DNA of 64,000 bases from Synaphobranchus kaupii (GCA_029718625.1 CM056381.1:59460026-59524025); one strand, 5' to 3'. Shown: positions 1-10,349, counted from the stretch's first letter. The notes: generated from the letters alone by a model not told the origin. A program made the numbers and translations.

Positions 1-218
1 AAGCTGCCACCTCCTCCCTGGTTCATGGGAGGAGGCCAGGTGTATACCATTCGCCGCATTTTGGCCGAGTGGGCAGAGGTGCCCAGTTACTTGTGGACTG
101 GGAGGGTTATGGCCTTGAGGAATGCTGCTGGGTCCCCTCTAGAAACATCTTGGACCCAGAACTGATTAGGGCCTTCCGCAGAAATAACTCTGAGGGATCG
201 CCTGGGGTCGTCCCTTAG
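1..218 (+). pseudogene. Ty3/gypsy polyprotein C-terminus (chromodomain), frameshifted
   Basis: The first bases encode the proline-rich linker and start of a chromodomain ([19 protein letters not shown]). Near base 88 the reading shifts frame and continues as [20 protein letters not shown], then [14 protein letters not shown], with a stop at 216-218. This is the usual integrase tail of fish chromodomain gypsy elements, which tethers integration to modified histones. At least one frameshift separates the two halves, so the copy is dead. The rest of gag-pol lies left of the window. It leads directly into a purine-rich tract and the 3' LTR. Confidence 0.85.
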
Positions 219-229
219 AGGGGGGGTCC

Positions 230-846
230 TGTCATGGTTTTGCAGCTCGTCTGTTCTGTGCTGCAGACGTTGCTTTTCCATTCCGCGGGATGGCTCTCCT
301 GCCGTGTTTTTCTGTTGTTCCAGCACTTAGTGAGCGCAACTGTTCAGGTGCCCTTCCTTCTTTATAAGCGCTGCGTCTTCCTGTCTCAGCGCTTCTGTTT
401 CATTATCGTTCTTGCCACAGAGCCAGTAAGCTATAGGAATAAGGCGACCACTTCGCTTTAAAGCTTTGCTCTAAAATAATTTGGGACATGCCTTTAGTTG
501 AGTTAGAGTTTCCTTTTTTTAGGATTTTGCTTTCTCTTTTGCACTTGCCATTTGTCTGGGTTGCTATTATTTAGTTTCCTTTCCTTTCGCCTCTTTATTT
601 GCTCTCCCATAATTTTGAGAGCAACAGGTATATTTTCTTTCCTTTCCCTCTACTGCTTGAGTCTGCTAGCCTTCGCCCACTTTTCCTGGGTTTGATTTTC
701 ACAGGAGTTTTTATTCCCTACTCTTTATTTTTTCCTTATCCATTCGCAGACATCCTTCCCTCGTTTGTGGTGATTCCACTCCCGTGGATCACTTTTAGAT
801 TCCTCCTCAGTCGCGTCTGGTCCTCCGAATCAGACCCCCTCACACA
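230..846 (+). mobile_element. 3' LTR of the gypsy element
   Basis: A polypurine tract (AGAGGGGGGG, 218-227) is followed by a sequence starting TGTCATGG at 230 and ending CACACA at 846, a TG...CA LTR of about 617 bp. The start resembles that of the second gypsy LTR at 23653 (TGTCATCG), and both ends share a TCxGTCGCGT word followed by a C-rich stretch, so the two copies are probably the same or sister families. The 3' boundary is inferred from the CA dinucleotide and from where the neighbouring zinc-finger frame stops making sense. The 5' LTR is outside the window, so LTR age and target duplication cannot be read. Confidence 0.7.
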
Positions 847-849
847 GGC

Positions 850-1235
850 CACAATAATTTAGCTTGCAGTTTCAAATAAAAAAAGTTCTGTAGAAACAGT
901 GTTTCATCAATGGGAAAAAGCTTCTCTGGTTCACCACAACTATCTGTCAATAGCATACTAGCCTGACTCACAGTTTCAGTCACATTTACTTGACATTGTA
1001 AAAGACTGTCAAGTCGATGTTCAACACCATTGTTTTTGTGCTTCCGTGAAATATGGGATGCTAAACTGGACATTACACTGAATTTGCTGCCACAACCCGT
1101 AAATGGGCACCTGATTTCTGAATCCTCAGGAATATGTGACTTAATGTGACACAGATAGGAGGCTATGCTGTCACACTTCACTGTACATGACTCACCCACA
1201 CATTTTGGTGTAATGTTGCATTGGTTGGCACTCAT
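850..1235 (-). CDS. C2H2 zinc-finger protein fragment, truncated by the gypsy LTR
   Basis: The minus-strand frame starts with ATG at 1235. It holds a clear C2H2 finger at residues 43-66 (CPFTGC, then 12 residues, HISRKH: C-x4-C-x12-H-x4-H). A degenerate Cys/His cluster precedes it (C17, C21, C29, H30, H34). The end of the frame, FYLKLQAKLLWP, resembles a motif I recall from a multi-copy teleost family of uncharacterised zinc-finger proteins whose members continue well beyond it. Here the frame runs into the LTR end and stops after two more codons, so the protein looks cut off. Function is unknown; it may be an old gene or a transposon-borne frame. The family link is from memory. Confidence 0.55.
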
Positions 1236-2550
1236 TCAGCACAGATTTCTTCTTTTTGTGGTCTCTATAATATGTATTTTAAGTACAGTCAATTTACGTT
1301 ATGTCCGTGCACATTCAGGCACATCGCATAGAAAAGCATAGTTCGGGACATTGCTGTGCATTTTAATGTGCTGACTAAATTCATAGATGCTATGAATCTA
1401 TGGACCACAAATGAATCTTAAAATCTCATTCGATCAATCCAAATAATAAATCGGGAATTACACTAACTGGCGGTTAGCTGACAGTATCCACGCACGTGGC
1501 TGCAATTGAGCAATGGTGGGTAGAAGTCACAAATGAACTGAGGCACGAAGTAGCCTAATATAGCTGACTATGCCAGCTAGCTAGCAAGCTAAATTCATAT
1601 AATGTTGGCTAGGCTATCATCATATATCAAATTTGGTTGATGAGTAGATCTAATATATCTGTTTAACTGGTGTAAATTTCAGAAAAGGTTTTAACTGTCC
1701 ATATGGTGATCCATTGACAAGACGGACGGTTGTGTTTCTTTCACCCGGACCCAAATTTAGATGGATGTCATTCCTTTACAAATGAATTGATTAGCCTGTA
1801 CTTGCTTGTGACCATAGACATACACCTATAGATAATACATCTGTGATATGGGATGTATATGTCCACTCGTATGGGCGCAGGGTGACCTCGAAAATCACCA
1901 AAAACATGTGCGACTGAACAAAGTGGCTACTTTGGGTGCATATAACTTGAAAAGGGAAGGGGGTACAAGTAATCTGACCAGATTCGTGCAAAACGGTAGA
2001 AAGTAAGTTAGGATACCAAGTTTTAGCTCTATAGCTGTTACCAATCCCAAGTTATAAGCTTCCAAAGTCGGAAAAAATCACATTCGCGCGTTTTCACGAC
2101 ACAAGCGCAAAAGACGGAGGTTTTGAGCAAATTTCAGGAGGCCATATCTCGGAAACGACATGTCGTATGAGGCAAATTTTTTGTGTGTTCATTTTTCATA
2201 CAATGGATTATTTTGACGGAGTTTCATCAAAATCTGAGAGAGTCATGCAGGGACCACTGGTTGATTTGACACGGAATGACATTGCTAAAAATGTTATTTT
2301 CATTTTATCTTCACTTGACATTTCCTGCATGTTTCTTGCCCATAAGTTACTATAGAATCTCTGCCTCAACGGAGGGGAGTGGGCAGGGTTTTGAAAAAGG
2401 AGGAGACTTTTTTATTGTAAATACAGAACCACACCAAGGCTAAAAATCCTGCATAGTGCCACTTTAAATAGCCTGATGAATGTTTATGATCTGTGATTAG
2501 CTATGGGAGTATTTGAGTGCTCAGCAAAAGTTATGATAGGGCTACTTAAA
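1236..2550. other. No gene seen; AT-rich intergenic DNA
   Basis: Short open frames on both strands show no recognisable motif or codon pattern. The stretch ends with a sequence near 2443-2466 (CTGCATAGTGCCACTTTAA) of the kind that ends many fish repeats, so part of 1980-2466 may be an unclassified repeat. Confidence 0.5.
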
Positions 2551-2730
2551 GGGATAGTTCACCCATTTTGAAAAATTTTATATTGTTTTACTCACCCCCA
2601 AAAATAGTATGTAAGGCTGTAGTGACGCTGTCCTGGTCTCAGCGTTGTAGCTATCACTACAGCCTTACATACTGTTTCAGGAGTAAGTAAAACAATATTT
2701 TTTAAAAGTAAGTAAGTAAAACAATATACT
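2546..2730. repeat. Hairpin/MITE fragment with AAAGGGATAGTTC terminus
   Basis: A left end TTAAAGGGATAGTTCACCC is followed by a palindrome: ATAGTATGTAAGGCTGTAGTGA pairs with TCACTACAGCCTTACATACT about 50 bp later, and the flanks GTTTTACTC... and ...GTAAGTAAAACAATAT also pair. The right terminus expected for such elements is missing, replaced by repeated GTAAGTAAGTAAAACAATAT. It shares its first 13 bases with the intact element at 48901. Confidence 0.65.
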
Positions 2731-3870
2731 TATTCTTATTATTATTATTATGTCATTGCATTAATGATTCCAGACCTTGCATAACAGTTTGATAGCTGGG
2801 TTAGTATGTGGAAGACTGGGGTTTGAGGCCTGATGCTTCTGAATTTCTGACATTGCCATTTGAAGTGGCTTGTTGCCTGGACTGTTGGACCATGGGAGGT
2901 GGGCCGTAAAATACATGCAGGACCACTGACACATAAAACGCTTCCCAGGGGAAAGGAGCAATGTTACAACCACAGCTATCCCATTAATCTGTGACCCTGA
3001 TAATGGGTTCAGCCCTTTTGGCATAACCCCCAAAATGTGCATACCCTTTGCAAGTGAGATTCCTTCTGAGCCTGTGGTGTAGGGGGAGACCAGCTATGGT
3101 ACATCCTCTTTGCTTGCACTGTTATAGTGAATTTATGTGCTGGCCTATCGTTGTTTTATGGGTTAATCAATTGTAAGTTGAATTGGTATTCACAACATTG
3201 CAATTAATTACCTCCCACATACGCACCCATTCCAACCATTGTTTTAAGATTAGCCTTTTCATTGTCTAGGGCTTGAGTGATAGATCTGTATTTTACTGAG
3301 TGCAAAGTATTTAGACACTTATGAGCACCAGACCATTTAGTACCTTTACAACAGATCTAATCTTCAGCAAATTTATGTAACGTTAGACTAGAAAACAGGC
3401 ACACAAACACAGTGTATGAAAACATCATTGCATTCTTTACTGAATAAACAGACTAGCTTGGTCATTTCAATTGAAGGACACAATTCTGGTGTGATGTCAA
3501 TCTCTTATGATATGTTTTGCGCTTCCTGTTCAGGTTCTGCCAAACAACCTTCCACCCACCAGATCTAGCAAAAACAATCATTACAGCTCCCTGGATCTAT
3601 TCATTTTAGGGGGGTACCATTTCCATGAGTTTCTGTACAAATAAACAATAAAAAAGCACATCTGGAACTTGTCTGTTTTTATGACAAAAAGATAATTACA
3701 TTACTGTCCAAGGCCGTCTTGCAATCAGAGGCCCTACCTGCAGCGCATGGTGAATGTAGAAGATAGGACCAGCCCTGGATTTGGCTAACTTGAAGGTGGG
3801 ATGGACTTCTTATTAACACTGAACCAATCAGCAGTGATTGATAAGGAGGATATGGTGCCCTAAAACACAA
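2731..3870. other. No gene seen
   Basis: An ATT trinucleotide run lies near 2735-2750. Nothing else in this stretch is recognisable on either strand. Confidence 0.45.
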
Positions 3871-3872
3871 GG

Positions 3873-5058
3873 GGCCCTATCTTGGCGCTTGGTCTAAGTG
3901 CATGGCGTAAAGTCCATTTAGGGCGTGTCCAAGTCCACTTTTGCTATTTTAACGGCATGTTTTTTGGGCGCTAAGCACGGCGCAGCGTGCAAGTGGGCTG
4001 AACCTAGTCTCTTCATTAATTATAGGTGTGTCTTGGGCGTGACATGCAATAAACCAATCAAAATGTCATATCCCATTCCCTTTAAAAGCCTGCTTTTCCA
4101 CCTCGGCGGATTGCTTATATGATGGCGAAACAGAAATGCGCGTGCGTGTTTAGTGCGATCAAGGAATAGGCTATATGGATCACTAGTAGGCTATGATAAA
4201 TATTATTCGGACAAACCATTATGAGTTCCCGGTCATTTCCGACAGTGCTGTTATTTTACAAAATATATGCGGTTAAATTTCGTTAAAGGCACCTGCAACA
4301 GCTGAGAATAAGCTACCAATGGCTTCCGTCTCACCTTAGAAAACGCCAAATTAGCCGGCTTGTTTGACGAATTTCGTTTGATTATGCAATGAAGCAATGA
4401 ACTCATGTTCAAGCTTCATCCGAAGTTCATTACCTGCATTCTAATTTTGATTAATAAAATAAATAACGTTATTTTGATATATCAGCTCCTTTTTAATGGA
4501 TAGCCATTGACCCGTACCATCGCACATCGCCTGGATGTTGATGGAGTGGGCTGAGAGCAATGTAATGTGGCATCGTTTCCCTTCGCTGAGGGAAAGTTAT
4601 GTGGACCTATGGAACCTTTTATTATTATGCATTTTTGATATAGCCTACACAATAATAATATTTCACATTGTGATCTAGATATTTTAGTCATGCTTGTGCG
4701 TGCCCCTGTGTGTAACAGACAGGAGGGTACGCGGGTTGTGCACACGCCTATGTAGACACACTTATATGCGCCGTTAAAATAACATGTAAACAACTGCGAC
4801 ATGACTTTAGACCAGGTTTGTGGTGGTTCTAGCGCAAGCGCTTTCTGCTGGCTCAAGATAGCAATACGCCAGAAAGAATCCTGGCCACTCCTCATCTTAA
4901 GACCAACACGCCCAGTTCACTTTTAATGGGCGCAAGAATACATGGTAGTTAAAGGACGTGAACGCAAGGCGTTATTATGAACCATGCGCCGGGTGTAAGA
5001 TAGCAAAGACACTTGCGTTTGGGTTAGCGCCGCTTAGCGCCGGGTGTAAGATAGGGCC
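3873..5058. mobile_element. Non-autonomous DNA transposon with GGGCCCTATCTT ends
   Basis: The left end reads GGCCCTATCTTGGCGC and the right end ...GGTGTAAGATAGGGCC, inverted copies of each other. CAAGG flanks both sides and could be a short target duplication. Subterminal regions are rich in GCGC and CGCC words that recur in both orientations, typical of this kind of fish element. No transposase frame is visible in the 1.2 kb interior. The superfamily is not certain. Confidence 0.65.
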
Positions 5059-5084
5059 CAAGGATCTGAGATGGAGTGTTGTGC

Positions 5085-5161
5085 ATGAGTTGGAGGGTGA
5101 GGCCTGGCTTTTTGCCAGGACCTAGTCTGCTTTGATAGTAACAGAGGAAGGGTTGCATATA
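5085..5161. repeat. Left arm of an inverted flanking repeat (partner 9254-9335)
   Basis: GAGGCCTGGCTTTTTGCCAGG, TAGTCTGCTTTGATAGTAAC and AGAGGAAGGGTTGCATATAC all recur in reverse complement at 9254-9335 with few differences. The two arms sit immediately outside Tc1 termini at 5162 and 9253, so the stack 5.1-9.3 kb lies between inverted copies of one sequence. Confidence 0.7.
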
Positions 5162-5288
5162 CAGTTGTCAGAAGTTTACATAAACAGGTTGAGGTCATTA
5201 AAACAAATTTTTAACCACTCCACAGATTTTATGTTTGCAAACTATAGTGTTGGTAAGTCAGTTAGGACATCTACTTTGTACATGACAC
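5162..5288 (+). mobile_element. Truncated Tc1 left terminal repeat
   Basis: It begins CAGTTGTCAGAAGTTTACAT and matches the left terminus of the element at 22302 (AACCACTCCACAGATTT, GCAAACTATAGTGTTGG, AGTCAGTTAGGACATC). It breaks off after CATGACAC where the hAT relic begins. No matching right half follows. Confidence 0.8.
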
Positions 5289-6377
5289 TAGGGGTGTGCC
5301 CGAAGCCGAAATCCGGAAGTGCACGGATAGTGGGTTGGAAACAGATTTTTTCCTATCCGAAGTTGCCAGTTCATATTCAGATGCGAGAAATAATTAAATT
5401 GCAGCAGGGAAATCTTTGATTCAGTGCCCACCTGTCTGTATGCCTGTTCTGAACTTTACAGAATTAAGCATTGGATTGTTTATTTGTTTCTTAAAACATT
5501 AAAATATATAATTAGGGATGGAGCCGTTCGATATGGGCCATGTTGTGACTGAATCTGCAATCCCTGAAATTACGGATACTCAACCTATATCTTTAACGTG
5601 CTCGTTATAATCGAACAGTGTGCCTTGTTTATATAGGCCTATGTCAATCTTGTGAAAGAAAAATAAACAAAACGTTAAATGAAAAATCTTAACATCTTGC
5701 ATGCAAACGATACTATCCCTTTAATACTGCTCGCTTTAATTTGGCTGCGCTTAATCTCGCCACTTTTTCAGAATGTAAAACACCTTTTAAAAGAAAGCAA
5801 AGGAACAGCTAGAATCAGTAGCCTATGTCACTTACTGGCTATCAAAATCATTATTGTATTTATGCTAATTGTGTTGTTTGTATTTTTAAACTGTACCGAC
5901 CGTCCGTTCTGCCTCCGTATTGCTGCGTAATCAATTCCGTCAATCTCGCCATTCCATGAGCCCAAACGCAATTAATAAAACGAAAATATGACGTTTTAAC
6001 GAAAATGTTTTAACTAGGCTTGTCGCGGTGATCGGTTTAACCAATGGAATACTAAAAGCATATTAAAAGCTGTTGAAATGCAGCCGTATCCAGACTTTCT
6101 TCATTTTCTTGAATTAAAAGCTTTTCAGGTGTTCTAGAACTTTGTTGTTACTGCTAGCATAGAAATGCATCTTGTTGGACTGTTCATTTTACTTTTTTCA
6201 TTTAGAGTGGTTTTCTTAATAAATCATTAGGCTATAATCCTTAAGTCTTCTCCTTCAATTTTATAAAGAATAATAATAATAGCAATGATAATAATATTAC
6301 TACACATAATCATTTATGTATCCAAGTTCATATTGTAAAATAAAAAAAAGTACAATATGAAATCACAACATTTTTCA

Positions 6378-7010
6378 TAATTTTGGCTTACAGCTCCAGA
6401 AAACCCCCAAAACAGTATTTCAAGAAATTAGAATAGTGTGTCGAAAATCAGCATTTACTTCAGTTATTTCAGAGAATGAATGTTTTAGACTGAGTGTCAC
6501 ACTATCATCTAATTTACTCAAAACACCTGCAAAGTTTATCTCAGTTTGGTTCAGTATGGGGAAGACTGCAGACTTGACAATTGGCCAGAAGACCATCATT
6601 GACACCCTCCAGAAGATGGGTAAGCCACAAAAGGTCATCGCTAAGGAGGCTGGCTGTTCACAGAGTGCAGTGTCCAAGCATATCAATAGAAAGTTTAGTG
6701 GAAGGGAAAAATGTGGCAGGAGAAGGTGCACAAGCAAAAGAGATGACCGTAGGCTTCAGCGGATTGTCAAGCAAAGACGATTCCAAAATTTGGCGGAGAT
6801 GCAGAGGGAGATGACTGAGGCTGGAGTCAGTGCTTCAAAAACCACCACGTACAGACGTATCCGGGAAATGGGCTACAACTGTCGGATTCCTCGAGTCAAG
6901 CCACTCCACTCATTCTCTGAAATAACTGAAGTAAATGCTGATTTTCGACACACTATTCTAATTTCTTGAAATACTGTTTTGGGGGTTTTCTGGAGCTGTA
7001 AGCCAAAATT
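6378..7010 (+). mobile_element. Internally deleted Tc1/mariner element, about 100-bp inverted termini
   Basis: The left arm (AATTTTGGCTTACAGCTCCA through AGAATGAATG near 6480) is repeated in reverse complement from about 6910 to 7010. Between the arms lies the 5' part of a Tc1-type transposase gene. The catalytic DDE part is gone and the right arm follows directly. This gives a 630-bp element that still carries an open reading frame. Confidence 0.85.
6556..6969 (+). CDS. Tc1-type transposase DNA-binding half (catalytic domain deleted)
   Basis: The likely native start is the ATG at 6556 (MGKTADLTIGQKTIIDTLQK), matching the usual Tc1 transposase N-terminus; an upstream in-frame ATG at 6436 lies within the terminal repeat. 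Two helix-turn-helix units follow: the first around KPQKVIAKEAGCSQSAVSKHI, the second around NLAEMQREMTEAGVSASKTT. A basic linker (REKCGRRRCTSKRDD) lies between them. The frame stays open to RRIREMGYNCRIPRVKPL and then runs through the right terminal repeat to a stop at 6967-6969. The DD34E catalytic domain is absent. If expressed, it could bind element ends without cutting them; that is inference. Confidence 0.75.
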   Translation: MGKTADLTIGQKTIIDTLQKMGKPQKVIAKEAGCSQSAVSKHINRKFSGREKCGRRRCTSKRDDRRLQRIVKQRRFQNLAEMQREMTEAGVSASKTTTYRRIREMGYNCRIPRVKPLHSFSEITEVNADFRHTILIS

Positions 7011-7327
7011 ATAAAAAATTAAACAAATAAAGGCTAGAAATATTTCACTTTGTGTGTAATGAATCTATAATCTATGAAAGTTTCACATTTTGAATGGAAT
7101 TATGGAAAAAAAAAAACTTTTCCATGATATTAAATTTTTTTGGAAAGGATCTGTAAGTGTTTATTCTATACTGATTGAGCTCTGAATCGTCTGGAAGTTT
7201 ATCGAACGTACAAGGGATGCGCTGCCTGCTAGCTGGTTCAGCCTTCCACGTGACTTGTCTCCACATTCGCTCATAGCCTGTATAAAAATAGCATTCGCTA
7301 TGCTGTTACCTGAGGTGGCGTTACAAG

Positions 7328-7498
7328 ATGTCAAAGAAGTCAGCTGTGTGGAAACATTTTAATATTACCGCTGACAATCCAAAAAAGGTCAAATGCCAAA
7401 TATGCCAGCAGAAATCGGCATATCATGGTGGATCTATGAATTTGACAAACCATTTGAAAAATGTAAGTAGCCTAATTTATACATCTTCGTCAGAGTAA
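7328..7498 (+). CDS. BED-type zinc-finger exon of a hAT transposase
   Basis: A short frame beginning MSKKSAVWKHFNI continues to KVKCQICQQKSAYHGG and SMNLTNHLKN. The VWKHF start, C-x2-C pair and H-x-x-N/H-x-L pattern are those of a BED finger, the DNA-binding module of hAT transposases. The coding similarity stops at LKN, where AATGTAAGTAG offers a splice donor (GT at 7463), so the true exon is probably 7328-7462 and the last 11 codons are intron read-through. The dimerisation and catalytic exons are not seen downstream. It is too short to be a complete protein. Confidence 0.7.
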   Translation: MSKKSAVWKHFNITADNPKKVKCQICQQKSAYHGGSMNLTNHLKNVSSLIYTSSSE

Positions 7499-8449
7499 TA
7501 ACCTAGCAACATTAGCATTAGCTAGCCGATCTGACTAGGCTACATTTCATGATATAGCCTAGGCTAGCATAGCATGACAACCTATTACGTTTTGGAAAGA
7601 AAGCAATATAGCCTACACTCGGGAATAGCCTACACTCGGCTTTAGACTTTTTTTTCCCATACCATACGCAGTATGTAGGCTACGTGAAGTCTGAGAGTTT
7701 ATAGGCCTGCACATAACTGTGAAGACTGCGGCTTATATTTATCTTTTAAATTTATTTAGGCCTATGTTTCATGTCCTGAACTTCTGTTCCATTTCAATTT
7801 AATACTTTGTTGTTTCAATTTAAAAAAAACTGTTGTTTCTTTCTTCATGCGCATATTACTGAAATAGATGTGAGCGCGTCCTCTTCTGGATGTATCGTAA
7901 CATTGTTTTCAAAGACTCAAAAAAAATATATTTTTAATAGATTATTATTAAAACGAAGCTTCGGAGCATCGGGGAAAATTGCCAACGAAGCTTTGAAGTG
8001 TAAAAAATGGCATTCGGCTCAGCCCTAATAAATACGTATAAAGTACAGAATATACAGTTGAAGTCGAAAGTTTACGTACACCTTAGCCAAATACATTTAA
8101 ACTCAGTTTTTCACAATTCCTGACATTTAATCCTAGTAAACATTCCCTGTCTTAGGTCAGTGAGAATCACAACTTTATTTTAAGAATGTGAAATGTCAGA
8201 ATAATAGTAGAGAGAATGATTAATTTCAGCTTTTATTTCTTTCATCACATTCCCAGTGGGTCAGAAGTTTACATAAACTCTGTTAGTATTTGGTAGCATT
8301 GCCTTTAAATTGTTTAACTTGGGTCAAACGTTTCGGGTAGCCTTCCACAAGCTTCTCACAATAATTGCTGGAATTTTGGCCCATTCCTCCTGACAGAACT
8401 GGTGTAACGGAGTCATCAGCCAGGTTAAAGCTTGGTCGCAAATGGCTCT

Positions 8450-8556
8450 TCCAAATGGACAATGACCCAAAGCATACTTCCAAAGTTATGGCAAAATGGC
8501 TTAAGGACAACAAAGTCCTGACCTCAATCCAATTGAAAATTTGTGGGCAGAACTGA
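8450..8556 (+). pseudogene. Tc1 transposase remnant (catalytic region)
   Basis: The plus strand reads [20 protein letters not shown] followed by [11 protein letters not shown]. This is the strongly conserved DNDPKHT block holding the second catalytic aspartate of Tc1 transposases. A stop follows shortly and the downstream [12 protein letters not shown] region is shifted. Only about 35 codons remain, so it is a dead scrap inside the element. Confidence 0.85.
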
Positions 8557-8676
8557 AAAAGTGTGTGCGAGCAAGGAGGCCTACAAACCCGAAACGCTAC
8601 CCGAAACGTTTGACCCAAGTTAAACAATTTAAAGGCAATGCTACCAAATACTAACAGAGTGTATGTAAACTTCTGA

Positions 8677-8916
8677 CATTACATTACATTTACATTACAT
8701 TACAGGCATTTAGCAGACGCTCTTATCCAGAGCGACTTACACAACTTTTTTAGCATTTTTTACATGTTATCCATTTATACAGCTGGATATATACTGAAGC
8801 AGGTGAGATTAAGTACCTTGCTCAAGGGTACAATGGCAGTGTCCAACCTGGGAATCGAACCTGCAACCTTTTGGTTACAAGGCCAGTTCCTTAACCATTA
8901 TACTACACTACCGCCA
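8677..8916 (-). mobile_element. tRNA-derived SINE with L2-type tail
   Basis: Read on the minus strand the head is GGCGGTAGTGTAGTATAATGG (A-box region), followed by GGTTCGATTCC (a B-box), a short unique body, then GTCGCTCTGGATAAGAGCG and TCTGCTAAATGCCTGTAATG with ATGTA-type repeats. The tail matches the 3' end of the L2-type LINE at 31828-33353, which fits mobilisation by that LINE's reverse transcriptase. It is inserted in the Tc1 element between CTTCTGAC and GAATGTGATG. A second copy lies at 59177. Confidence 0.85.
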
Positions 8917-9253
8917 CTACCAGAATGTGATGAAAGAAATAAAAGCTGTAATACATCTGATGTATCAAACTAGCCACAAACCATCACTCTGCTGCCAGAT
9001 ATGCAGTAGATATGGATGTATCACTTTAAGGGTTTGAACTCTATGGAAAAATGAGTCAAGATTGAAATTTGCTGGAGTACAGAGCTGTAAAAAATCATTT
9101 TCTCTACTATTATTCTGACATTTCACATTCTTAAAATAAAGTTGTGATCCTAACTGACCTAAGACAGGGAATGTTTACTAGGATTAAATGTCAGGAATTG
9201 TGAAAAACTGAGTTTAAATGGATTTGGCTAAGGTGTATGTAAACTTTCAACTG

Positions 9254-9335
9254 CATATAGTGTATGCAACTCTTCCTCTGTTACTATCAAGACCAGACTA
9301 GTCCCTGGAAAAAAACCAGGCCTCAACCTTGTGAT
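9254..9335. repeat. Right arm of the inverted flanking repeat (partner 5085-5161)
   Basis: Reverse complement of the 5085-5161 block with a few substitutions (TTGATAGTAACAGAGGAAG shared exactly). See the partner entry. Confidence 0.7.
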
Positions 9336-9666
9336 GAACTGTGTATAACAAGAGACTTTGTCTTTGCAAAAAGGCAAAAACTCTCTTCACTCCATTGTCA
9401 TGAAAGATTACAAAGGTCAGTACATAGATTTTGCGGATAAAACCGAACCAATAGACCATTGCTGGAAAGAAGTACTGGAAAAAGGAGCAACCTGGGAGTT
9501 ACGTCAGTGTGTGGCTGAAGGACTTCATGCAGCCATGCGGCCAGCTGTTCCACTCCAGACAAAGGACCTCACTCCGGCTGGACCCTGAACCCAGTCATCT
9601 TTAACCAGCCACAGAGAGTAAAACAGCTTCAAAGACCATTTAAGATAATCACTGCATTTGAGCATA
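9336..9666. other. No confident gene
   Basis: One plus-strand frame (9358-9588, MSLQKGKNSLHSIVMKDYKG...) has no family resemblance I can name and ends in repeat-adjacent sequence. It is left uncalled. Confidence 0.4.
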
Positions 9667-10349
9667 CAGTCAGGTCCATAAGTATTTGGACAGTGACACA
9701 TTTTTGTTGTTTTGGCTCTGTACTCCAGCAAATTTCAATCTTGACTCATTTTTCCATAGAGTTCAATAGGAAAATAAGAGAAGAAACAACCCTTAAAGTG
9801 ATACATCCATATCTACTGCATATCTGGCAGCAGAGTGATGGTTTGAGGCTAGTTTGATACATCAGACCCTTGATGACTTAGACATTTAGCCAACCATGTT
9901 ACTATTCCATACTATTTCCTTGTAATTTACAGCTTAATCTCGTCCCACCCCCCCCCCCCCCCCCCCCCCCAATTCCCATAGAGATCCATTCAAATGCAGA
10001 GAAATTATAGTAATGCTTGTAAGTACCTGAAAATAAGATATCAAGAATCTTTTGATGTTGTTGGGTCACACACATCAGGAAGTCATGACATGTAAAGGAT
10101 ATGCAACCAAATATTAAATATGATAACTTTATTAAAGTTTATGTTAATTTGTCCAATTACTTTTGGTCCCCTAAAATGGGGGGGACTATGTATAAAAATG
10201 GCCACAATTGCTACACTACACCGGATATGTATGAAAACCCTCAAGCTGAAAGTCTGCACTTTAACCGCATAGTCACTGTTCCATTTAAAATCCAATGTGC
10301 TGGAGTACAGAGTCAAAACAACAAAACTTGTGTCACTGTCCAAATACGT
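9667..10349. mobile_element. Tc1-like MITE with CAGTCAGGTCCATAAGTATT end
   Basis: The left end CAGTCAGGTCCATAAGTATT and TTTTGGCTCTGTACTCCAGC are inverted at 10300-10349 (GCTGGAGTACAGAGTCAAAA, GTGTCACTGTCCAAATACG). The interior carries a module (AACCATGTTACTATTCCATA, CCCATAGAGATCCATTCAAA, AAATAAGATATCAAGAATC) that recurs in the element at 22302. A run of 23 C lies at 9948-9970. No transposase is encoded. Confidence 0.85.

Larger units (their letters stand above)
5289..8027 (+). mobile_element. hAT-like transposon relic
   Basis: Imperfect inverted ends, TAGGGGTGTGCCCGAAGCCG on the left and TAGGGCTGAGCCGAATGCCA (reverse complement of the right), bracket 2.7 kb. A BED-type finger exon at 7328 supports the hAT assignment. 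The rest of the transposase was not found. A Tc1 relic (6378-7010) is inserted inside. No 8-bp target duplication is visible: the flanks CATGACAC and ATAAATAC differ, so the two ends may not come from one insertion. Confidence 0.5.
8055..9253 (+). mobile_element. Non-autonomous Tc1 element with nested insertions
   Basis: Termini CAGTTGAAGTCGAAAGTTTA (left) and ...GTAAACTTTCAACTG (right) are inverted. The arms extend over 150 bp (AACTCAGTTTTTCACAATTC; ATTCCCTGTCTTAGGTCAG) and recur inverted at 9140-9253. The left side carries the host TA. Inside are a short remnant of transposase coding, a local inverted pair (GTTTAACTTGGGTCAAACG at 8313 and its complement at 8606), a SINE (8677-8916) and a piece of another Tc1 family (about 8953-9095). 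Confidence 0.85.

Noticed and set aside
6436..6555. Upstream ATG as the start of the Tc1 frame
   Set aside because: This stretch is terminal repeat, and the conserved transposase N-terminus begins at the ATG at 6556.
8677..8916. A tRNA gene suggested by the A- and B-box
   Set aside because: The sequence does not fold as a full tRNA cloverleaf and continues into a SINE body with an L2-type tail; the same applies to 59177-59404.
9358..9588. 76-codon open frame (MSLQKGKNSLHS...)
   Set aside because: No recognisable motif or splice context, and it lies between transposon ends; probably chance or an unknown repeat.
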